Source: Larix kaempferi
Lineage: Eukaryota > Streptophyta > Pinopsida > Pinales > Pinaceae
Direction of reading: 5' to 3'
Length of the DNA: 64,000 nt
Assembly (NCBI GenBank): GCA_027924585.1
Contig: BSBM01001067.1
Span: 5,230,501-5,294,500 of the forward strand
In this document: in pieces, positions 57,035 to 64,000 of the stretch
How positions within the stretch are numbered: the stretch's first letter is position 1
How the letters are laid out: each line of letters starts with the position of its first letter
Made by a program: the position numbers and the translations under genes
The notes under the pieces: model-generated
What the model was told of the DNA's origin: nothing
Databases searched by the model: none
Seen by the model: the letters and a program-made list of their open reading frames with translations, nothing else

Positions 57035-57429
57035 AACCAGTTATCTTTGCAAGCAAACTTCAGTTAGAGAAAATATATCAGTTTGCTTCTTTTCGAACTT
57101 GAAATACTTAGAAAATATTTATAAAAGGGACAGCCAATAGACATAAAACATAAGATTGATATATTCCCATCAATGATCATATTAAAGATGATGCAAATCT
57201 GATAAGGAAAAATAAGAAACAGTAGAGACCCTGTACCATTATGCAATCAATGTACGTCAGCTTGTGTTAAATCTAAAACAAACTTAAAACTGCTCATGGA
57301 TATCCAAATTACATATTACCTTGGTTTATTAATTGGTTTTATATACAACAGTTCCATTGGTTAAAGACACATTTTTTTTTTTTGATATATGTTTTTTTTT
57401 ATATATTATTATTATTATTTTCATTCAAT

Positions 57430-57960
57430 AAACAACTGTACATAAGACCTTGCTGATACAAGACCACTGCCCTGACTTGGTAATCAGATATCAGCAGTGC
57501 CATTCACAAGCCTGATTCAAAAACTGATCAAGCTGGCTCGATAAGGAGACCCCTTGCTCCTCAGTTGTGATACTGAAGGCAACTATCGTGGCTTGGTGAC
57601 CACATAATGATAGCTTCAGTCCAAATTAGATGCATGACCATGGCAGGGATGGCTTGCAATAAGACCCCCCTGTCCTTATATACAACAAGTATCTTATAAA
57701 AGAAAATACTGATTTTATTTAAATAATAGACTACAAGGCACTGCTAAGGCTTGGTAACCTTATGATAGCAGCGTTACTCACCAGTGTTTTGCATATCATG
57801 AATGGACCAACCTGTGATAGGATCTTCCACCTCTCAGCAAAACTGAAAGTCATCTTCCAAGTGTGGTGGCTTGATATGAAGATGTCATTCCACTAAACAC
57901 TTATGAACCTAAAGGGCTGGCTTAAAATAAGGCCCCCCTCCTTGTAATATATGATTATTT
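57430..57960. repeat. Degenerate repeats near the end of the gypsy element
   Basis: Variants of GCTTGGTRACC...ATGATAGC recur near 57,580 and 57,750, and AATAAGRCCCCCCT occurs near 57,657 and 57,928. On the minus strand the latter gives AGGGGGG purine tracts, either of which could be a polypurine tract, but no LTR start follows cleanly. The tract 57,375-57,420 is T-rich with (ATT)n. Confidence 0.45.
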
Positions 57961-58373
57961 AAGAAAACATTATTATCAAGGTGATTGTAAAAGGTTCCAG
58001 AGCAGATAAAGCTAGTCAGATTATTATGATATGTTGTGACAATGAGACATAAGATAAGAATATTTCAACCATTCCCTATATCTCAATTAAATAGATAAGA
58101 CATGTAAAAGATAATGACCAAGGTGAAAAGGTATCAGTCAAGGTCCTGCATCTATTGGATGTTCACTCTTTACAAAACAAATTCAGATATCAGTCGAAAG
58201 AAACTGAGACTAACATACTATTCTGCAACTTCAGTTGAAATCATCTTCGAGTAAAACTGGTTTTAAACCGTTACCAAGTGTGTGGAGTTTATTATCAATA
58301 AAACGAAAGAAAACAATCAAAGCAAATAAATCATAAAACACACACCAAACCTATGTACAAAAGCACCAATTGT

Positions 58374-60110
58374 TCAAACGAAGTACTTTTTGAGCAGTGA
58401 AACATTCACTGGGTAGGTGTCCACGAATCCCTCTAGTGTTTGTAATCGGACAGTACTGGGACCTATCTTTTCTGTAATAATGAAAGGTCCTAGCCAAAGG
58501 CGCTGGAATTTGGTATACTGGTTCTTATCTTTATGTTGTTTGTCCCATCTTAATACCAAATCCCCAACTGAGAATTCCCTGTCAGATGAAGATTTCTTGT
58601 CAAACCATCTCTTCACCATTTGCTGATGATAATATAGCTTATTCTTAGCCACTTCCCTCTCTTCCTCCAATTTAAGCAAAGTGTCAATCCTCTGTTGAAG
58701 AGGAGAAAAATCATATTCTTCTATAGATCGGGCTAATTGCAGTGATGGGATGGTGAGGTTGGAAGGAAGAATGACCTCTTTGCCATAAACCAAACAATAA
58801 GGGGAATTGCCAATAGCTTCTTTTGGAGTGATCCGATCTGCCCAAAGAGCATTATAGAGCTGTGTGTGCCAATCCCGGTGATGAGTGGCTACTATCTTCT
58901 TGAGAATATTTATCAGGTTCTTATTCGAAGATTCAGTGAGCCCATTGCCCTGTGGGTAATAATTTGCAGAAAATTTTAATTTAATCCCTCTTTCAAGGGC
59001 ATATTGTGTCAAGTCAATCGAAGAGAAATAGGATGCATTATAAAAAACGAGATACTCAAGGGAGCCAAACCTTGTAACTATCTGACTGTCTAGGAAAGAT
59101 GTTACCTGGCTTGCATTGCATTGCTTCAGGGGAATTACTTCTGTCCATCTGGTAAAATAATCAGTGGCAGTAAGAATATACCTGTGTTGAAGGGAAGAAG
59201 TAGGATTGATGGGACCAACAAAGTCTAATCCCCACTGCTGAAATGGGAACTGAACTGTCATTGGTTGCAAAGGAAAAGCAGGTTTCTTAAACTTCCCTGC
59301 ACATTTCTGACATGGTTCGCACTTTCTTACATAGGCATATGCATCTTTAAACAATGTAGGCCAGTAATATCTTGCCCTGAGGATCTTGTGTGCCGTGGTT
59401 TCTCCTGAGAAATGGCCTCCAGTAGGTCCTGCATGAAATTGAAAAAGTATACCATCAGTTTCATGCTTCTCCAAGCGCCTAAGGAATACTCCATCAAAAT
59501 TTTTTCTAAAAAAACTTCCATCAATGAATTGATAAGGAGCAGACTTTAATCTTAAAGCTCTTCGTTTTTTGAAATCTAAGGTTTCGGGAGAAAACCCATT
59601 GTTAAGAAAAAACCTAATATGGTCATACCATTCAGAAGGCGGAGTATCTATTGCATTGACAAAACCTGTAGGAAGTTCTTCCTCTTGCTCCCACTTCGTC
59701 AAGTGCCGTATAGGGTCATTCGATTGAGCAGTGAGCAAACATAAACCTTTCCCTTTCACAATTTTAGCTAGCTTGATTTCCAAATCATATTCTTGTAAAG
59801 CAGTCATCCAATGGGCCCTTTTCTCACCCAATTGCTTTTGGACTAGTACATTTCTTATAGCTGTATATGGGACAATTACCTTAGTTCTAGATTTCAACAA
59901 GTAAGGCTTGTAATGTTTCACAGATTTGTAAACTGCATAAGCTTGTTTGTCAATTTGGGAGTAATTCAATTCAGCTCCCTTGAATGTTGAACTCATGAAG
60001 GAAATTGGAATTTCTGCATCACTCTCATGCTTCTGTGTCAAAACAAATGCATAAGAGAAATCAGTGGCAAAGGTATAGAGAATGAAATCTTGATCAAAGT
60101 TAGGGGACAT
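58374..60110 (-). pseudogene. Gypsy RNase H and integrase
   Basis: 578 open codons. Residues 1-110 are the RNase H part (ATDFSYAFVLT with Asp17; the usual E is Asp54). The integrase zinc-binding site has His226, His233, Cys264 and Cys267 (GGHFSGETTAHKIL...CEPC). The catalytic core starts WGLDFVGP (Asp296) and ends NGLTESSNK (Glu393), but the middle Asp of the D,D,E triad is Tyr357 in LVFYNASYF, where DNG is expected. The C-terminal part has FSVGDLVLRW and GPFIITEKIG. Integrase would therefore be inactive although the frame is long. Confidence 0.85.
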
Positions 60111-61037
60111 GAGAGCAGGAGCCTCAGTGATAGCCCTTCTAATTTCGACAAACGCATCTTTCTGTTCCCGTGACCAAGTAAACTGTACATCTTTCTTGAC
60201 TAACCGCTGTAAAGGTTTAACTATCTGTGCAAAATTAGGTACAAACCTACGGACAAAATTTATCTTACCTAAGAAGGACTACATGGCCTTGCACGAACCG
60301 GGCAAGCCAATATTTGAAATAGCATTGGTGCGTTCTAGGTCAATTATCATACCTTCTTTGGATACAATGAAACCAAGAAACTTTCCTTCTGTGACTGCAA
60401 AAATAAACTTTTTCGGATTGAGGGAGATCCCGTACTTCCTGCAACGTTCGAAAACCTGTTTCAAGGAAAAAAGATGTTCATGTCGCTTCTTAGAATATAT
60501 AATAATATCATCTAAATAAACTATGACAGAGTTATGCATCAAACCTCTAAAAGCTATATTCATAGCTCTCTGAAACGTAGCCCCGACATTTATCAATCCG
60601 AAATGCATCCATTTGTAGGAGAAAGTGCCTCAAGGGGTTCTAAAAGCGGTTTTGAGTTGGTCGTCGGGAGCAACCATAACCTGGTTATATCCTGAAAAAT
60701 CGTCCAAGAGCAAGAACATCTCTGATCCTACTACCTTTTGCAGAATCTGTTCCATGGGGGGAACGGGATAATTGTCATTTTCGGAGGCCCGATTCAGATT
60801 TCAGAAATCGACACACAGTCTGATTTCGCCACTCTTCTTATGCACAGGCACCAAATTGGCAATCCATTGGGTGTGTCGGATAGGAAAAATGATTCGTGCC
60901 GTCAGCAGTTTTTCTAGCTCTTTTTTCACAGAAGGTTCTAAACTGGGGTGCATTTTGCGCAGTTTCTGTTTATAAGGATTCACCTCTGGCTTCATATGTA
61001 TGTTATGGTGCATGATGCTTGTATCAAAGGCTTTCAA
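60111..61037 (-). pseudogene. Gypsy reverse transcriptase
   Basis: The same frame as the integrase. Visible blocks: KKSGEIRLCVDF near 60,805-60,840, LLLDDFSGYNQV near 60,690-60,725, MHFGLINVGATFQRA near 60,570-60,608, VYLDDIIIYS near 60,490-60,520 and KINFVRRFVPNF near 60,235-60,270. Catalytic Asp residues are kept. Three nonsense codons interrupt it: TGA after CVDF, TGA in place of Trp in TP-x-GTF, and TAG for Gln in KAM-x-SFLG. Confidence 0.85.
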
Positions 61038-61388
61038 TTCATCATAATTCCATGCAAAAACGTCCTTGTATTCTTTACATAATTTAATGATAGCCCTTCT
61101 TTCCTAGGGAGAACAATCAACTCCTAAATTGATAAAACGAGGTTCTTGCTCAGTACCTAAGTTGACCGATTCATAATTAAGTGAGGAGCTCTGGGTTTTG
61201 CAATTGGTTTTGTGTCTGAACTCATCCTGCAGATCGTAGAACTTCTCTAGACTGATAACAGATTACGGGATAACATTTGAAGTATCAGAAAGTGTTTTTT
61301 CATGTTCTTCTTCATCTATAGCCATATTTTGAAACGTATCCTAAGTTGTGAGGAAATCAAGTATCTGATTGTTGTCGTAAAAAACTTT

Positions 61389-62090
61389 CTAGTTTGTCAC
61401 ATTGTCAGGTATGGACGGCCTGTACATGAGTTTAATCGAGAAGGTTTGAGGCGACAAACCCTCTGGTGGTATCAATCTGGATGTTGTGTTTGCTAAAAGG
61501 TCAACATCGAAATTCTGTGACCTAGGGACTGAGTTAATATTAAATGTAGAAAAATAATTGGTAAGGTCTCTTACCCGCTTCTGATAATTCATCAGGTGTG
61601 GAGACAAGCAGTGTATATTATTCCTTACCTGTTTGACAATGATTTTAGAGTCGCCAAAGCAATGAATTACCTGTACACCCATATCAACAACTTTTTAAAG
61701 TCCTTGAACGAGGGCTTCGTATTCAGCTACGTTGTTGGTACAGTAAAATTCCAGTCTGCATGCTATCATAGTTTTAATCCCTTTTGGGTTAATGAGGACA
61801 CAACCTACACCATATCCTTCCTTAGATTTGGAGTCATCAAAAAATAAAGTCCAAGAAGTTGCATCTATTCTAAAATTTGTATTTACATTAAAAATATTAT
61901 GTACAACATCTCTAGTGAAAGGTATAGTGGTAACCTGAGTGATCTGCGATTCTTTCAGTAAATTTTCATTTGGGGAATAGTCAGTAAGAAAATCTCCAAA
62001 GAAAGTGTCAAAAGTGAAATGTTCAATGTGTGAATTAAGATAACCAACAGGCTCACTTGAGTCATTCAGGTCTGTGATTGTTTGTTTCAT
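61389..62090 (-). pseudogene. Additional (archaeal-type) RNase H domain ahead of RT
   Basis: The minus strand shows SWTLFFDDSKSKEGYGVG with the first Asp (usual DGS reads DDS), then CTNNVAEYEALVQGL with Glu, a TAA, then CFGDSKIIVKQVRN with the third Asp, then PRSQNFDVDLLANTTSRL with the final Asp. All four positions of the RNase H active site are recognisable. It sits between protease and RT in the same frame. Confidence 0.8.
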
Positions 62091-62189
62091 AAATGGTTAC
62101 CTACTAATTTTGATTTTGTTGGGTTGTCCATTATAAGGTAACCATAGATGAGACCAATTAGTGGCAAAGTAGCCTTTAAGCTTCTCTGA

Positions 62190-62828
62190 CTAGTCCCTAC
62201 TTAACCACATCCCATAAGATTCAGGAATGTCAGCTACAACAATGTCTATAGTTTGGTGGATGCGAGGATCCACAGATAATGTAAGCAAGACATTTCTCAA
62301 CCTCCCTACTACTCTGACTTTTGATCTATCGAGTTGGACGATCTGAGTATGGCAGGGTTCCCATGTGGCATTAAGCTTTCTATAGATAGAGAGTGGCATT
62401 ACATTTGATGAAGTGCCAGAGTCTATCATACAGTTATGTATGTTCCTGTTGAAGATCTCGAAAGTAAGAAGAAAAGGGGGTGTCCTTTTACTTCCAGTAT
62501 TTTGATCATCTGGCTTAGTGAAAGAGTCAAGATTGTTATTCTGTGATTCTCTAGGTTGTTTGATTAACATGCTTTTGGGTAAAGTATCCCTCATAGAAGG
62601 GATATTTAAAAGTTCAAACAGAGAGATATTTGCCTTCACTCTTTTCAAATCTTCAGCTAGATTGTACTCCATCTCTGGAATAACTGTATCCTTTTGGGGA
62701 ACAATCTTGCCTTTATTGGGAACCATTGTTAAGGATGAAGGTTCCTGAGGGGGTTGTGGTCTTGACCTTGTGTTATAAGGGTGTTGAACATTAAACACAG
62801 TTTCAGGTTCTTCTAACTCTCCATTCAT
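62190..62828 (-). pseudogene. Gypsy aspartic protease region
   Basis: 212 open codons. The core reads CMIDSGTSSNVMPLSIYRKL with intact DSG near residue 137. The first 90 residues are a linker with YNTRSRPQPPQEP. It ends in a TAG that replaces an expected Trp (SRD-x-SEKLKGY), and the frame carries on toward the RNase H domain. Confidence 0.8.
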
Positions 62829-62857
62829 AGGAAGTTTGGAGAAATAACTAACAGTGT

Positions 62858-63848
62858 TTACCTATAGGTCCTCCTGTTCTTCATCCTCTTGGGGTAACTG
62901 TTAATCCTAGTTGGTCTAATCATTGGAGGATTCAGGAGTAGTTTGGGATTTTGTTGCCAAGGCTCTAAAAATGGAATAGATTTCTTCATTTGAAAGTCCT
63001 TTAGTGCAATCAAAAGGTGGTGGATTCTGAGGAGGCTGATAAGGTCTCCTAAAAGGCGGTTTTGCAAAACCTCTGTTTTGGTTTTGATTCTTGCTGTTAT
63101 TTATTTTCAAATCGACCATCTCATTCGACATTTTCTGAAGGAATTTATTCACATCAGTCATGTCAAAAGGATCCTTGTTTTGGGTAGAAGCCTTGGGCAC
63201 AATGTCAGTTTTGTTCCTAGATGTGGAAGTAAAGGGTTTCTCTTCTACTGCATCTGGACTATCCTTGAGACAATAAATATCTTTTTCAACTTGAATAGCT
63301 TCAGCGTAGGCTTCATATAAATTGTTTTTATGTGCCCTTTTTACCCACATTGCAATAGGGGCAGAGAGACCTTTTTCATAAAAGGCAACCAGAAGCTCTT
63401 CTGCTGGGAGAACAGGAGCATGGATTCTATTCTTTAGGTAAGAGAATCATTGATTGTAATCTTTAATCCTTTCTTTACCTTTCATCTTTATAGAAGATAA
63501 CTCCAAAACTAAAACCTGTGGCGTTTTGTCATCTCCAAACTTTTGGATAAACAACTTCTCAAAATCATCCCATGATGTTATAGACCTGGATTCCAAGGCA
63601 AAATACTATGTGGAAGCTTTGCCTTCAAATGTATAAGGGAAGAGTCTGCAAACCACATCCTCATGTATCACACTCCCAAGTCTTATGGCTTGCATGAAAG
63701 TTTTAATATGATCCAACGCAGGTGATTTGTCATCTGGATTGAATTTGGGAAGCCATTTCTTAGGGTTCTTAGGTAACCTGTGTTGGTCCTCGAGTATCCA
63801 TACAGCATCTTGGTCAAGCCAAGGTCTGTTCTGGCCTTCTCCAGCCAT
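62858..63848 (-). pseudogene. Gypsy gag
   Basis: It starts MAGEGQNRPW at 63,848. Gag-domain landmarks are KKWLPKFNPDDKSPALDHIKTF, VCRLFPYTFEGKAS, SWDDFEKLFIQKFGDD and LPAEELLVAFYEKGL. Nonsense codons occur at 63,606-63,608, near 63,450, and as a cluster of three from 62,918 down. An acidic Ser/Glu-rich frame (SSSYESEHSSNSSCEEEEE) continues upstream, separated from the Met by TGA, so the true gag start may be beyond the window. Confidence 0.75.
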
Positions 63849-64000
63849 AGGTCACTCCTCTTCTTCTTCTTCACATGAAGAGTTAGAAGAATGCTCACTC
63901 TCATATGAGGAGGATGAAGATGAAGGAGGAGAAGGTGGCAGTCCACCTAAAGGAATTACTTATGAAGCTGATTCTGTTTCAGCGAATAATAAATCAAGAT

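Larger units (their letters stand above)
58374..64000 (-). mobile_element. Ty3/gypsy retrotransposon with an extra RNase H, decayed
   Basis: From the right edge leftward: gag, protease, a second (archaeal-type) RNase H, RT, gypsy RNase H and integrase. All parts from 63,848 to 58,374 lie in one frame (codon starts equal to 2 modulo 3). I count about sixteen nonsense codons and no frameshift. The 5' LTR and leader are beyond the window; the 3' LTR was not identified below 58,374. Related plant gypsy polyproteins with RNase H ahead of RT are known to me, so the order is not new in itself. Confidence 0.85.

Overview
The window is nuclear DNA of a seed plant. The evidence is one spliced, plant-type plastid lipase gene and dense nests of Ty3/gypsy, Ty1/copia, LINE, SINE-like and hAT-like sequence. 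The load of old transposons would suit a large genome, possibly a gymnosperm, but nothing here fixes the species. No rRNA or functional tRNA gene, CRISPR array or bacterial operon was seen.

Layout. 1-5.6 kb: 5' half of a minus-strand Athila/Tat-like gypsy element (LTR, tRNA-Asp primer site, gag, protease, RT running off the left edge). 5.6-15.0 kb: a partly tandem-duplicated block that carries copia gag fragments, a broken LTR and a 2.37-kb hAT-like transposon with 8-bp target duplications. 15,049-29,371: an LTR retrotransposon without pol, flanked by ATAGG duplications and inserted into a copia gag. Inside it, at 19,358-24,929, sits a second pol-less LTR element with two 2,026-bp LTRs that look identical, flanked by ATGAT; it is the youngest insertion that can be dated here. 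29.4-34.8 kb: decayed minus-strand copia (gag, protease, integrase, no RT). 35.2-36.3 kb: satellite-like tandem arrays.

37,448-41,507 (minus) is the only host gene recognised: a five-exon PLIP2/3-type plastid lipase of 844 codons with an intact catalytic triad but a GA instead of a GT at the donor of intron 2. Its first exon, 5' flank and part of intron 1 are duplicated at about 45.45-47.66 kb, where exon 1 is still open for 334 codons but exons 2-5 are missing. 43-53 kb holds RNase H and ORF1 remnants of LINE-like elements and a 158-bp retroposon with a 13-bp target duplication. 53-58 kb is mostly unrecognised, with a hairpin cluster and degenerate repeats.

58,374-64,000 is a minus-strand gypsy element (gag, protease, extra RNase H, RT, RNase H, integrase). 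Its reading frame runs about 5.5 kb with no frameshift but about sixteen nonsense codons.

Order of events: copia first; the outer pol-less element inserts into it; the left junction is duplicated; the hAT-like element inserts into one copy. The inner pol-less element entered the outer one, and its identical LTRs suggest this was recent.
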